64,000 bases of DNA from Bryoerythrophyllum caledonicum (GCA_963971425.1 OZ020521.1:25498012-25562011); one strand, 5' to 3'; counted from the first letter of the stretch, positions 34,023-46,120 are shown. Numbers and translations: made by a program. The notes: a model not told the origin generated them from the sequence alone.

Positions 34023-36595
34023 TGTGAGCCAAATAAACCCCCCCTAGTGGGAAGCTTATCTTGAACACAAGATTCTACTTTGAGGGATTCAGCCCCTTGT
34101 TCAATCAACAATCAAGACATACATGCATACCTCCCATTTAGATCGCAGCGGTTCATGATGTGTTTAACGCAATGTTTTATCTATCATGAGTGCATTAGGG
34201 ATGAATTATATCTTTGACTTATTGCCGGACTTTGAACCTCTTTATCTTTTGCCTTATGGCTCCGTTTTCTATGTTTTTTTTTTGTATTCTTATTAGTTTT
34301 TCTTGCTTAACACGATGGCAGCCTTCAATTAACCATTTGATTCAATCCTAGACCCACAGCCAACGACCAGCAGTGTTCACTTAACATATGCATTCATTTA
34401 ATATCATGCACTACACATTCACATGCATTCACACAAGTAATCCCATTCCAACCTTACTAATGACAATTAAACCACCAATTGGTTGAATTTATAACAAAAC
34501 CCTAATCCTAGTGAAAATTTGGCAGCGCTTCCGCGTAGTGTTTTTAACTAGACAATTTAGGGTTCCTTCTCCACATGCAATCAAGAGAATAATGAATCAA
34601 TTGGGAAAGGAAGAAGGCTCCCTGATCCCGCTCAATTCACCCTCTGCCGTGTTTGTGTTCGTTCTTGTGATTGTGGTCGTCTTCCTCTTCTTGGTGCTCT
34701 TCACTCTGCAGCCGATATCTTCGTCGTCACAACTCCGATCCGCACGTTCTTGATCTTGTTGGAAAGCCAACTTCCTAATCTATCTATTCCTAAAATCTTA
34801 GCTTAATACAACTAGAACTCCGTGACTGACGAGGGAAAAACTGAGGCCGCGTGGGATCCGCCGCCGGTTGCTCCAGCTGGTCGTCCTTGCTCCGCGGCTC
34901 GTATCTTCGTCTTCGCAGCTCCAAACCGCACGCTCTTGGGCTTGTTGGAAAGCCAACGCTCTGATCTCTCTCCACCCGAAAAATCAACTTGATTGGAGCA
35001 ATACTCCGTGACTGACGAGGGAAAGACCGAGGACCTATGGGATCCGCCGCCGATCTTCCAGCTGGTCGCCCTCGCTCCACGGCTTGTATCTTCGTCGTCG
35101 CAGTCCCAAATCGCACGTTCTTGATCTTGTTGGAAAGCCAACGCTCTAATCTATCTACACCTTAAAGCTCAACTCGATTGGAGCAAAACTCCGTGACTGA
35201 CAAGGAAAAAACCGAGGCCGTTTGAGATCCGCTGGTTGCCCTTGCTCCGCGGCTTGTATCTTCGTCTTTGCAGCTCCAAACCGCACGCTCTTGGGCTTGT
35301 TGGAAAGCCAACGCTTCGATCTATCTACACCTAAAAGACCAACTCGATTGGACCGGAACTCCGTGACTGACGAGGGAAAACCCGAGGCCGTGTGTGGTGC
35401 GCCGCTGATCCTCCAGCTGGTCGCCTTCACTTCATAGCTCGTATCTTCGTCGTCACAGCTCCAAACCGCGTGCTCTTGAGCTTGTTGGAAAGCCAACGCG
35501 CTGATCTATCTACGCCTAAAATCTAAGCTTCATCGGACAAGAACTGTGCGACTGACAAGGGGAAATCTGAGGACAAGTGAGATCCGCCGCTGATCCTCCA
35601 GCTGGTCGTCCTCACTCCGCAGCTCGTATCTTCGTCGTCACAGCTCCAAACCGCGCGCTCTTGAGCTTGTTGGGAAGCCCACGCTCTGATCTATCTACTC
35701 GCTAATTTTCGTAACGATTGAGTTAAATTCCAGCCCACAAGAGGGGGAAATCTGGACCCTACCTCTCTCTCTCTCTCCACACACCTCCTCTCGGTTCCTA
35801 GCTCCTACCACACGCCTCTCTAACTCCTACCTCACACACCTTCGAATGAGCGCCTCCAAGGGGGGTAACCCCAAAGCCCTTGCTCCCTTCTTGTTCCCAA
35901 GGTCGTTCCCTTCGTCGTTCACAGCCGCCAATTTTGGGTGGGCACATTAATGGTCACACTAAACAATAGTAACTAAAAAACTAAAAAATCACTAGCCACC
36001 CTTGCATTTAACACAAGTGGGTGTCCCACTAACCAAGGAATATCTAAATCTAACCTTTGACTCCATGCCACATGTGTGTGCATGATCTCAATAAGTGAGC
36101 CTCTAAACTAATTTCAACGATGCAAATACTACCTAATTAGCCTAGATTGAATTCCCCTTGTTTTGGGTTATGGCTAATTTGCCAAATGATGGTGAGGGTT
36201 TTTTCCCCAAGCCTTTGGGTCCCTTAAACTATTTTTTCCTCTTCCCTTTTCTTTGAGGCTCTTTGATTTTTTCCTTCTTCCTTCTTTTCTCCTTCTCACC
36301 ATTTTTCCCTCCTTCCTATTGTTTTGGTTTTCTCCATCTTTTCTTATTTTTTTTTCTTTTTGTTTTCTTCTATTCTTTTAATTTTTTTTTTCTTTATTTT
36401 TTGGTTATCTTCCTAAAACTTCCGGTTACCACAATGTGGCTCCCACTGATGATTTAGTGCACGGAAGGCTTAATTGGTCAATCCAATCGAAAACCAAGAA
36501 CTAACCAATGGGATAACCCATTTTCACTACTAGTTAACCCTTATGGACGCGATGCGCGGTCCATTCAACCTCGTGGGCCGGTTTTGCGGCTCACA
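34023..36595 (-). repeat. 3' LTR of element B
   Basis: 2573 bp, TGTGAGCC...GGCTCACA. It contains six head-to-tail copies of a unit of about 185 bp (one of 170 bp) from about 34713 to 35760, each with GTATCTTCGTCGTC and TTGTTGGAAAGCCAACGC phrases, and a C/T-rich tract at 36230-36410. Confidence 0.95.
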
Positions 36596-36739
36596 CATGG
36601 CGGCCATCTGGGACAACTCGAAGAGGCAGAGAACCCCCTCTTGCTCATGGGCACACGGTCAAATTCTAACTTTTTGTGTTCGAATGACCCATGGTTGCAG
36701 CCAAAATTTGGAGGCCCAATCGTGAAGGTTGTGAACAAT

Positions 36740-39700
36740 TCACACCTTGTACTCCTTGCACCGGTTGCCCGACGTCCTCGTGGGAAAATCCTCGCCGTTT
36801 AGGATTTGAAGTTGAACGGAGTTGTTGGGGAAGACCTCCTTCACGAGATAGGGTCCCAACCACAAAGCATCTAACTTGCCAGAGAAACCCAATCTCCTCG
36901 CATCTTGGAGGAGGACTAACATGCCCGGTTGTAGTGACCGGACCTTGTTTCGTTTGTCGAAGGCAATCTTCCTTCGACGTTGAATGGCTTCCATGTGTTG
37001 GGCGCTCCACCGACACATCTCATCAAGCTCCTCCAATCGTTCTAACCGATCCGCTAAGGACGTGGCCATGGACCATCGTTCGCTCACGGCCACTCGCAGA
37101 GAAGGGTCTGAAGGGATCTCAAATTCTATTGGCAAAATGGCTTCAATGCCATATACCAACGAGAAGAGAGTAGCATGGGTGGTTACTTTGAAGGTGGTTC
37201 GGTAGGCCCATAATGCGGCGGGGAGTTTCGTGTTCCAATCCCTCTTGGAATCGGTGACCGTCTTTCTCAAAATTTTCACGAGGGTTTGGTTGACCCGTTT
37301 GGTATGGCCATTGGTTTGGGGGTGGTAAGGGGTGGTCTTACGATGGTTGATCTTGAACCGGGTGGTTTGTCTAATGGGAGTAGTGCCCGGGAGAAGAGAA
37401 TTGTGATGTTGTGTCACCGCCCGGGGAATGCCCTTGAGGTCTCTATATGACCACGCAAAAATGTCCCGGAACTCGACAACTAGTGACTTGTAGTTCACCA
37501 TCTCCACCTTGGTCAATCCAACATCTACCTTTATATTGCGGACTTCTTCGTCCTCATGAGAGACCACCAGCAACTTCCAATCATCATGATGCACGTGTGG
37601 TTGTTGAATAGGTCCCTTGTACCAATCATTCGGAACTTGGGGGTATGTTGCCCCCGAACCACTACCTAGAATACCGGTGGATGTCCTCCTAAAGTGGAGA
37701 GATGGGTTGAGAGGGCCCTTATCGATCAAAACCTCCAACTCCATCCTTTGTGTGCCATTGACATCCATACCGAATACTGCTGCGGGTTCTAAGTCATCTA
37801 GGAGGGGGACAAGGCTAGGTTCCAACCCGGTCTCTACCTCAATCAACTCACTCTCCATGAAATGCACGGACACAGCTTCGTCCGCGCTCGAGGTGGGGTG
37901 TTCTCTCAACCACTCTACAAATTCACCGCTAGGGACCCACTCATAAAGGCCCGGTCCCATACTTTTGAACGGCATTACTTTGGCTTTCGAGGGTTGGGCT
38001 CTATCCACCGCCTTGTGGGGCGCAAACCTCACTTTTTTGGGAGGCTCTTTTGTTAGAACCTCTTGTGATTCATCTTCGGAAGAGCCCATGCAACCGTGGC
38101 ATAATCCTAGCCTACTTGGTTGGATATGGACCGTGGTAGGGTTCTCCGGTGGACCATAGGTGATGTTTGGTTTTGGGCCTCCCCATTCTACTGTGGCATT
38201 GGCAATTCGCAACCAAGGCCTACCTAGTAACAAAGGATATGCCTCCTTATTGGTGTGCATTCGAATGACTTGGAAGGTGAGGGAATACTCTACCCCCCCC
38301 GTGGTAACTTTACAACCACTAATTTGGCCTAACGGGGCTTCCGAGCTCTGATTGGCCATGTTGATGATGTATGGTGATGGTTCAGTGATGTCTAGACCCA
38401 ATTTTTCCATAGTTGAGAGGGGCATGATGTTCAAGCCACTCCCACCGTCGACAAGTACGTTGGGTACCACCTTATCCACAATTGAGACCTCAATTTGAAC
38501 CGCCTTGACTTCGATGTTGGGATGTGCAGATTTTACACGAGCCGCCAACCTCACCTTTGCCTTAGGCCTCCGCTTCACCGGGGTGCCCGACCTAAGGACT
38601 TTCCTCATGGATGGGGATACCTCCAACAGTTGGGCTATGGTGATGTCCGCCTTGAGACGACTCAAATCTGCCCATAAATTGTAAGGTCCTTCTCCCACGT
38701 GTCCCTCGACACGTGGGAATGTATTCACTTCGGGCCTAGGAACCGGTGGACCTTCCCATGGCTCTTGGGAAGTGGACAATGGTGTTTGTGACCTAGGTGT
38801 CCCATGGGAGGACCTTAAGTTGGCCTGTTTAGTGCCTTCCACCGCCTCCTTGGTTGTATCGTATAGGTCAGAAAAGTGAGGTGAATCTTCCTCCGAGGTC
38901 TCATCTTCTTCTGGTATGGGTGGAGGGGGGCTTGAGTACCTAGGCTCCCGTCGGTTAGACCGAGTTTGGACTGCCAAGGCGGGTAACTCACAAGTCTTTG
39001 CTTCCTTGGTTGTGCTAAGCTCGTGAAACACTACATTGAGCTCTGTGAGGGAAGGACCTTGTGTGGATACGATGTCACTTGACATGGTGGCATAGCGCAC
39101 ATCCTGTGGACCTTGGTTTTGTTGGCCCCCGTGGTTTTGTTGGCCCCCGTGGTTTTGTTGGCCACCGTGGTTTTGTTGGCCACCGTGGTTTTGTTGGCCA
39201 CCATGGTTTTGCCCTTGGTTTATAGGGATGTAACCGTCCTTGGTATTAACCCCCATTGGGGAAGTTTGACTTTGGCGGTTATTGTTGTAGTCATAGTAGA
39301 GGCTAGGTGGCCTAAGGGTGTTATCGGTGGTGGGGTTACGTGCACCTCTAAAGTGGTCTTGGGCTTGTTGAGGATAGTTCCCCGGTGGGGAAGGCATGGG
39401 AATTACCTTGTCCGGCCTTCGACATACTTGGGTGGGGTGATTACCCCCACAGTTACCACATACTACTCCACTTTCAACCCAACACTGCCCAGGTGCGTGT
39501 CTCTTGCCACAAGTGTGGTGGATTTCATACCGTGGTCGTGGAGGTCCCCCATAACCTTGGTTTGGTGGTGTATAGCCTTGAGGGCCATAGTTAGTTGCCA
39601 CCGGTGGTTGATTCCTATGGGGCGGCACATACGGGGTTTGAGTGGCCTGGTACTGCGGTGCCGCCGCAGGGGTGGTGCAGAAGGGGCTAGTGTGCCCTGG

Positions 39701-40927
39701 TTGGCCACATTGAGTGCACCATAGGCCCGAGGCATGTCTACCAGACTCTATGGGTGGAGGTGTGGGGTTAGGGACTTGATTTTTAATCAACAAGGCCATT
39801 TGGTCTTGCATGGCCTTGATTTGTTGAGCTAATTGGTCCTGAAAGCCTTGTTGGCCTTGGAGGATTTCGTTCTTCATCTCCTCCTTCCAGGTGCCTCGCT
39901 CTTCGTGATAGGTGAGCTCGGGGAGAGCTACGGGTGGTCTAACGTTCAAGGGTGGAGCATAGTAGTTCCAGATGGGAACTTGTGCACCCGGGTTTCCTGG
40001 GTTAGGTTCCAGGGCCGGCCCCTTGCCCTTGGCATGGATAGGTATAAAACTAGGGATGTGGTGCTCTTCCTTCCTCCACATACGCTCTTGGTCTCGATCG
40101 ACTTGCTCTATTAGCCTAGCTTGTGCCTTGGCTGCGTCTAACGATGTGGGGCGGACCTTCAGAATCTCCCTAATGGTTCCCTCACTGTTGAACCCTTGGA
40201 TAAAGAATTGGGTTAAGGTGTCATTGGTGAGGAGATTGCCTACGAATCTTGTAACCACCAACTCGAATCTCCTGATGTAGGTCGTGATATCCTCCCCTGG
40301 ACCTTGACGTAGCGCGGCTAGGGCTGTGAGGGCATTACTCTGACCTACCTCGGGTCTAAAATGTTCCAAGAAGGCCCTCATGAGACTATCCCAATCCTCA
40401 AAGGTTCCGGGGGGGTGATTCCTATACCACTCGTAGGCGGCGTCCTTCAAGGTACACGAGAACCACACTAGGAAATAACCGGTGTTGGTGATGAGGCACG
40501 TCGTGAGGAGCTCCAGAAAACGTTCTACGTGTGCGGAGGGGTCTTCATCCTTGGTCCCCCTAAAGGTGGGCAAATTGGGTGGCATAGGCGCCGCTTGCAA
40601 GCCCTCGGGTACTAAGATGGGTAAACCTCTTGGCTGAACCAAGGGATTAATGGGAGGCCGCACCGGGGGTGGTCCCCCAGAGGCCATGGTAGGGGCTGAG
40701 GGGGTACCTTGTGGGCTAGTGGTGGTGGTGGTGTTCACCGGATTGAATGAAGTTGAAGGAAAAGATGGAGGGAAGGGGAGGAAGGGAGTTGGTAAGGCTT
40801 CTAGTTGTACCTCCAAGAACCCCTCTGCCGTGTCCTCCGTGAGTTCCCTAGACCTACTCCTCCTTTCACTCGCCGGTTCCCACTGTGGTGTGAGGGAAGG
40901 TCGTTGAGACCTTGTGGCTCGGGACAT
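36740..40927 (-). CDS. Gag-protease fused in frame to an integrase tail (B polyprotein)
   Basis: 1395 codons, starting MSRATRSQRPSLTP. Gag capsid lies at about 100-290 (PTFRGTKDEDPSAHVERFLE, then EHFRPEVGQSNALT). Zinc knuckles follow: CTQCGQPGHTSPFC near 404-417, then CGKRHAPGQC and CGNCGGNHPTQVC near 470-500. An 18-bp tandem repeat encodes QNHGGQ five times near 570-605. The protease active site is LVDGGSGLNIMPLS near 827. At about residue 1180 the RT start (LLPGTTPIRQ) joins directly to the integrase segment TTPYHPQTNGHTKRVNQTL, and the integrase C-terminus ends GNRCKEYKV. RT palm, RNase H and the DDE core are gone, yet the reading frame is kept. It could supply Gag particles but cannot copy itself. 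Confidence 0.92.
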   Translation of the reverse strand: MSRATRSQRPSLTPQWEPASERRSRSRELTEDTAEGFLEVQLEALPTPFLPFPPSFPSTSFNPVNTTTTTSPQGTPSAPTMASGGPPPVRPPINPLVQPRGLPILVPEGLQAAPMPPNLPTFRGTKDEDPSAHVERFLELLTTCLITNTGYFLVWFSCTLKDAAYEWYRNHPPGTFEDWDSLMRAFLEHFRPEVGQSNALTALAALRQGPGEDITTYIRRFELVVTRFVGNLLTNDTLTQFFIQGFNSEGTIREILKVRPTSLDAAKAQARLIEQVDRDQERMWRKEEHHIPSFIPIHAKGKGPALEPNPGNPGAQVPIWNYYAPPLNVRPPVALPELTYHEERGTWKEEMKNEILQGQQGFQDQLAQQIKAMQDQMALLIKNQVPNPTPPPIESGRHASGLWCTQCGQPGHTSPFCTTPAAAPQYQATQTPYVPPHRNQPPVATNYGPQGYTPPNQGYGGPPRPRYEIHHTCGKRHAPGQCWVESGVVCGNCGGNHPTQVCRRPDKVIPMPSPPGNYPQQAQDHFRGARNPTTDNTLRPPSLYYDYNNNRQSQTSPMGVNTKDGYIPINQGQNHGGQQNHGGQQNHGGQQNHGGQQNHGGQQNQGPQDVRYATMSSDIVSTQGPSLTELNVVFHELSTTKEAKTCELPALAVQTRSNRREPRYSSPPPPIPEEDETSEEDSPHFSDLYDTTKEAVEGTKQANLRSSHGTPRSQTPLSTSQEPWEGPPVPRPEVNTFPRVEGHVGEGPYNLWADLSRLKADITIAQLLEVSPSMRKVLRSGTPVKRRPKAKVRLAARVKSAHPNIEVKAVQIEVSIVDKVVPNVLVDGGSGLNIMPLSTMEKLGLDITEPSPYIINMANQSSEAPLGQISGCKVTTGGVEYSLTFQVIRMHTNKEAYPLLLGRPWLRIANATVEWGGPKPNITYGPPENPTTVHIQPSRLGLCHGCMGSSEDESQEVLTKEPPKKVRFAPHKAVDRAQPSKAKVMPFKSMGPGLYEWVPSGEFVEWLREHPTSSADEAVSVHFMESELIEVETGLEPSLVPLLDDLEPAAVFGMDVNGTQRMELEVLIDKGPLNPSLHFRRTSTGILGSGSGATYPQVPNDWYKGPIQQPHVHHDDWKLLVVSHEDEEVRNIKVDVGLTKVEMVNYKSLVVEFRDIFAWSYRDLKGIPRAVTQHHNSLLPGTTPIRQTTRFKINHRKTTPYHPQTNGHTKRVNQTLVKILRKTVTDSKRDWNTKLPAALWAYRTTFKVTTHATLFSLVYGIEAILPIEFEIPSDPSLRVAVSERWSMATSLADRLERLEELDEMCRWSAQHMEAIQRRRKIAFDKRNKVRSLQPGMLVLLQDARRLGFSGKLDALWLGPYLVKEVFPNNSVQLQILNGEDFPTRTSGNRCKEYKV
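39113..39211. repeat. 18-bp tandem repeat in B Gag
   Basis: TTGGCCACCGTGGTTTTG-type units, five to six copies, in frame with the ORF and coding for Q-N-H-G-G-Q repeats. A has no such expansion at the matching place (31631), so it is a recent coding expansion. Confidence 0.85.
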
Positions 40928-40930
40928 CTA

Positions 40931-42424
40931 CTCTAGGATCCAAGAGTACGGTCTAATGGTTTGTTGATGGTATTCATGTCCTCCAAAAGGTTTTCCGTCC
41001 AAGTTCCGAGGTCGTGGGTGGGTCTACACGAAGCACAGCCTAATTCGATCGGTGAGTGGGTGTTTCCAACACTCCTACTCCCGATTCTATCACGAGGATG
41101 GACTGACTCAAGACCAAGACCCAAAAATTTCTTAGTGGTGGAGTTTTAGCTCGATGAAGCCGCCGAAGAATCCTATTAAGGACTACCCTTCAAGGGTAAC
41201 GACAAAAAGCTAACCGAATTGAGGGATGTCTCCACGAGCATCACCCCGTTGGAAAGCTGTCCCTCAACTGGCGCCACACGGTACAAATCCTTACTGTGGG
41301 GCTGACCTAGGCCTCAATTTGATAAAAGGTGGGGTTCCCTGGTATCCTGGTATCCCTCTTCCACCTTTTACCTCCTTGAACTAGGCATTACCCACTAGAA
41401 GGAAAACGACACAATCACGGGACGGCATGCAACAATGTGTGTATACAATGTTATCACTGTGAAGAAGACATACCTTGATGCATCTCCAGCCACCCTGTCA
41501 CTGTTAGTTGAAGTCGACCGTGGACCTAATCGCACTCTATCGGTGCTAAGGCCAACCAATAAGTCACATACAATGTTATAGAGGGGGATAACTTACCTTG
41601 AAGCAACTCCAGCCAATCCACTTGTTAGCACAAGATTCGTTGCATGCAATTTCGTGGTTGGCCAACCTAGTGGTTCTAAGGCAAGTGTTCCACACGGCTC
41701 AAGTGGGAAATCAGGGTTTCCTAACCCAAGTGAGGTCACCACCTCCAAGTTGGTCCTATTTACTACTCGTGGTCCTAAAAAGAGGGTGTAGTGCACATAC
41801 CGTACGCAGCGCTCCTTCCAATCAGCACCCCTACGTCTTGGATGCGTCCACGACTCCAACTCCCCACCAAGTGGCTCATTCACATACACATACGTTAACT
41901 TGCAACAATTAACTCAACTATTCCAGTTACACCAAGTTGTTCTTACCTTGGTGGTTAGTCAAGCGCGGGGGGAAGGAAGGGGCGCCCTTGTCCCATACCC
42001 GGGCACTTGCACCCTTCCCCTTCGACCTAGGTGCTCACTGGAAATCCTTGTGGATTTCCGTGGGAGGGCCTCAACCTTTCACCCCTAGGCCCCTTGCTCA
42101 ACTCAAGCCACAAGCCTAGAAGGGGATCCCCCCAACACAAGGTGTTTTGTGGTTGGAGGGTCGGGAACTCCACACTCCCTTCTAGACCCCCACCTTTAAA
42201 CACAACTTGGCATCCATGCACTCACCATACTTCCAAACATTCACAAGTCATTCACCATCCAACAATAACTTAACCATTCATGAGTAAATTGGGCACTTAC
42301 CTCAAGTTGCCCTATGTTGCTCCATATGCCATGAGGCTAATTGCGTTTGTACCTTACATCCAACGATAGAACAATTAGCACAATCAAACCATGAACACGC
42401 CTCCTCCCGGCGGACGCACTAAAA
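40931..42424 (-). other. 5' leader of element B
   Basis: Non-coding DNA between the 5' LTR and the ORF. Directly next to the LTR (minus strand) it reads TTTTAGTGCGTCCGCCGGGA; the same place in A reads TTTTGGTGTGTCTGCCGGGA, the likely primer-binding region. The matching leader of A is at 47929-51052. Confidence 0.65.
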
Positions 42425-44997
42425 TGTGAGCCAAATAAACCCCCCCTAGTGGGAAGCTTATCTTGAACACAAGATTCTACTTTGAGGGATTCAGCCCCTT
42501 GTTCAATCAACAATCAAGACATACATGCATACCTCCCATTTAGATCGCAGCGGTTCATGATGTGTTTAACGCAATGTTTTATCTATCATGAGTGCATTAG
42601 GGATGAATTATATCTTTGACTTATTGCCGGACTTTGAACCTCTTTATCTTTTGCCTTATGGCTCCGTTTTCTATGTTTTTTTTTTGTATTCTTATTAGTT
42701 TTTCTTGCTTAACACGATGGCAGCCTTCAATTAACCATTTGATTCAATCCTAGACCCACAGCCAACGACCAGCAGTGTTCACTTAACATATGCATTCATT
42801 TAATATCATGCACTACACATTCACATGCATTCACACAAGTAATCCCATTCCAACCTTACTAATGACAATTAAACCACCAATTGGTTGAATTTATAACAAA
42901 ACCCTAATCCTAGTGAAAATTTGGCAGCGCTTCCGCGTAGTGTTTTTAACTAGACAATTTAGGGTTCCTTCTCCACATGCAATCAAGAGAATAATGAATC
43001 AATTGGGAAAGGAAGAAGGCTCCCTGATCCCGCTCAATTCACCCTCTGCCGTGTTTGTGTTCGTTCTTGTGATTGTGGTCGTCTTCCTCTTCTTGGTGCT
43101 CTTCACTCTGCAGCCGATATCTTCGTCGTCACAACTCCGATCCGCACGTTCTTGATCTTGTTGGAAAGCCAACTTCCTAATCTATCTATTCCTAAAATCT
43201 TAGCTTAATACAACTAGAACTCCGTGACTGACGAGGGAAAAACTGAGGCCGCGTGGGATCCGCCGCCGGTTGCTCCAGCTGGTCGTCCTTGCTCCGCGGC
43301 TCGTATCTTCGTCTTCGCAGCTCCAAACCGCACGCTCTTGGGCTTGTTGGAAAGCCAACGCTCTGATCTCTCTCCACCCGAAAAATCAACTTGATTGGAG
43401 CAATACTCCGTGACTGACGAGGGAAAGACCGAGGACCTATGGGATCCGCCGCCGATCTTCCAGCTGGTCGCCCTCGCTCCACGGCTTGTATCTTCGTCGT
43501 CGCAGTCCCAAATCGCACGTTCTTGATCTTGTTGGAAAGCCAACGCTCTAATCTATCTACACCTTAAAGCTCAACTCGATTGGAGCAAAACTCCGTGACT
43601 GACAAGGAAAAAACCGAGGCCGTTTGAGATCCGCTGGTTGCCCTTGCTCCGCGGCTTGTATCTTCGTCTTTGCAGCTCCAAACCGCACGCTCTTGGGCTT
43701 GTTGGAAAGCCAACGCTTCGATCTATCTACACCTAAAAGACCAACTCGATTGGACCGGAACTCCGTGACTGACGAGGGAAAACCCGAGGCCGTGTGTGGT
43801 GCGCCGCTGATCCTCCAGCTGGTCGCCTTCACTTCATAGCTCGTATCTTCGTCGTCACAGCTCCAAACCGCGTGCTCTTGAGCTTGTTGGAAAGCCAACG
43901 CGCTGATCTATCTACGCCTAAAATCTAAGCTTCATCGGACAAGAACTGTGCGACTGACAAGGGGAAATCTGAGGACAAGTGAGATCCGCCGCTGATCCTC
44001 CAGCTGGTCGTCCTCACTCCGCAGCTCGTATCTTCGTCGTCACAGCTCCAAACCGCGCGCTCTTGAGCTTGTTGGGAAGCCCACGCTCTGATCTATCTAC
44101 TCGCTAATTTTCGTAACGATTGAGTTAAATTCCAGCCCACAAGAGGGGGAAATCTGGACCCTACCTCTCTCTCTCTCTCCACACACCTCCTCTCGGTTCC
44201 TAGCTCCTACCACACGCCTCTCTAACTCCTACCTCACACACCTTCGAATGAGCGCCTCCAAGGGGGGTAACCCCAAAGCCCTTGCTCCCTTCTTGTTCCC
44301 AAGGTCGTTCCCTTCGTCGTTCACAGCCGCCAATTTTGGGTGGGCACATTAATGGTCACACTAAACAATAGTAACTAAAAAACTAAAAAATCACTAGCCA
44401 CCCTTGCATTTAACACAAGTGGGTGTCCCACTAACCAAGGAATATCTAAATCTAACCTTTGACTCCATGCCACATGTGTGTGCATGATCTCAATAAGTGA
44501 GCCTCTAAACTAATTTCAACGATGCAAATACTACCTAATTAGCCTAGATTGAATTCCCCTTGTTTTGGGTTATGGCTAATTTGCCAAATGATGGTGAGGG
44601 TTTTTTCCCCAAGCCTTTGGGTCCCTTAAACTATTTTTTCCTCTTCCCTTTTCTTTGAGGCTCTTTGATTTTTTCCTTCTTCCTTCTTTTCTCCTTCTCA
44701 CCATTTTTCCCTCCTTCCTATTGTTTTGGTTTTCTCCATCTTTTCTTATTTTTTTTTCTTTTTGTTTTCTTCTATTCTTTTAATTTTTTTTTTCTTTATT
44801 TTTTGGTTATCTTCCTAAAACTTCCGGTTACCACAATGTGGCTCCCACTGATGATTTAGTGCACGGAAGGCTTAATTGGTCAATCCAATCGAAAACCAAG
44901 AACTAACCAATGGGATAACCCATTTTCACTACTAGTTAACCCTTATGGACGCGATGCGCGGTCCATTCAACCTCGTGGGCCGGTTTTGCGGCTCACA
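42425..44997 (-). repeat. 5' LTR of element B
   Basis: Same length and apparently the same sequence as 34023-36595, offset by exactly 8402 bp throughout. Confidence 0.95.
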
Positions 44998-45002
44998 TAT
45001 TG

Positions 45003-45917
45003 CTTCATCATCTTCTCCATTTCCGTGTTGGCCTTGTACATGGAAGAGATTTGGGTGTGCAGCGCCTATGTACCCATCTTTTGGCTCCGGAGTTCCTCCA
45101 CCCTGTTGATGGCATCTTCCAATCTGTTGACGTCCAGGCTCCGGACGATTTGCTCTACGTTGGTGGTGATGATGTAGTTGGTCTCCTTAAGGAGCCCAAC
45201 TCTCCAGCCAATATCTCGTGTGAGCTCATCCATGAGCTTGAGCTGACCCTTGGAGTCGTCCCGGTCAACCTTGTTCTTCTTCCGGCTGGTCCCTGCTGAG
45301 GGTCCAGACTCATCTTCTCCGGTCGATGCGGAGGAGCTGCGGATGTCCGGACTCTCCAGCTCGGGCTCCTTCCCTCGAGGTCTCTTTGGAGCCTTTCGGC
45401 CTTCGGGAGTGCCTATGGTTGTTGCTTCCGGGATAGGCTCCTTTCCTCCGGACTCTTCCTCCTCCGACTCGTCCCCTCCATACCCTAGCACGAGCTGGGC
45501 GTCCAGGTGTCAAAGGTCTTGGAGGTTGTAGCCATCCTTCGGGTCCACGGATCCCTCGAATTCCTCAGCCAGAAACTCGTCCCGCCGTTCCACTGCCTTG
45601 GTGCGGCCGGCCCGGAAGTCGTATGCCTGAGACCATTCCGGGACTCCCCTGAATTTCGGATGGGCTCTCATTAGCCCTTTGTATTTATTGTCCAGTGTCC
45701 CTACTTACTTCCGGACGTAGACCTCCTTCCGGATGCCCTAGGGAACTTTGAGCAAACTCTTATAACCCATATACTTGAGGCTATCCTTCAGCATATTGAG
45801 TTCGTCCGCGTCTTCGGGGATTTCCAGGAGAACGCCGCTTAAGAGAGGGAGTGCAACTGCCGGCTCTTCGTCTCTCCGGCTGCGCCCATCCCTGTCCGTC
45901 CTCTTCTTCGTCGCCAT
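45003..45917 (-). pseudogene. Element C protein, N-terminal half
   Basis: It probably starts at 45917 (MATKKRTDRDGRSRRDEEPA). Frames 45932-45738 and 45491-45066 are in one register, separated by three in-frame stops, with KDGYNLQDL, an acidic linker (GGDESEEEESGG), and a helical region (MDELTRDIGWRVGLL, IVRSLDVNRLEDAINRVEEL). It parallels the protein of element II (DGYVLSDL, then SYGGMETDEEPEE) but lacks most of the middle domain seen in II. B is inserted after the codons for EKMMKQY and its TATTG duplication lies in this frame. Confidence 0.6.
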
Positions 45918-46083
45918 CGGCAAAGACTTCATGAGTCTTGCCTATCACCTCACTGTCTCTCTAGGTTGTCCCTTCACACACCAACCTCAGACAAACTCTC
46001 CCTAACGGACGCACGTCCGTTCTAACCGTCTAAGTTTCAAAATCCTAACGGCAAGCGGTTTGAAAAATCGTAAGAGTGAGGAA

Positions 46084-46120
46084 GAAAGAGAGAAAGAAAG
46101 AAAGGAAGAGAGAAAGAGCT
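46084..46120. repeat. GAAA/GAGA-rich simple repeat
   Basis: A purine run of GAAAGAGAGAAAGAAAGAAA type in the leader of element C, upstream (minus strand) of its presumed start codon. Confidence 0.7.

Larger units (their letters stand above)
34023..44997 (-). mobile_element. Element B: young, internally deleted LTR retrotransposon
   Basis: Two 2573-bp LTRs (34023-36595 and 42425-44997) begin TGTGAGCC and end GGCTCACA. Every frame I compared is identical in both. The flanks carry a perfect 5-bp duplication TATTG (34018-34022 and 44998-45002). Internal DNA of 5.8 kb holds one 1395-codon ORF and a 1.5-kb leader. Identical LTRs and an open ORF point to a very recent insertion. RT, RNase H and the integrase core are absent, so B must have been moved in trans. 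It lies inside the coding region of C. Confidence 0.95.

Noticed and set aside
34790-35496. Repeated minus-strand frames of 108-113 codons in the B LTR
   Set aside because: They arise from the 185-bp tandem units; the same DNA gives similar frames in each unit and no start or domain is convincing.
36263-36457. Hydrophobic 64-codon frame (also 44665-44859), membrane-protein-like
   Set aside because: It is a translation of the C/T-rich tract in both B LTRs; the Phe/Leu/Ser content comes from the pyrimidine run.
39113-39724. 203-codon plus-strand frame beginning VVLLAPVVLLAP
   Set aside because: It is the antisense reading of the QNHGGQ repeat and the Gag zinc-knuckle region of element B.
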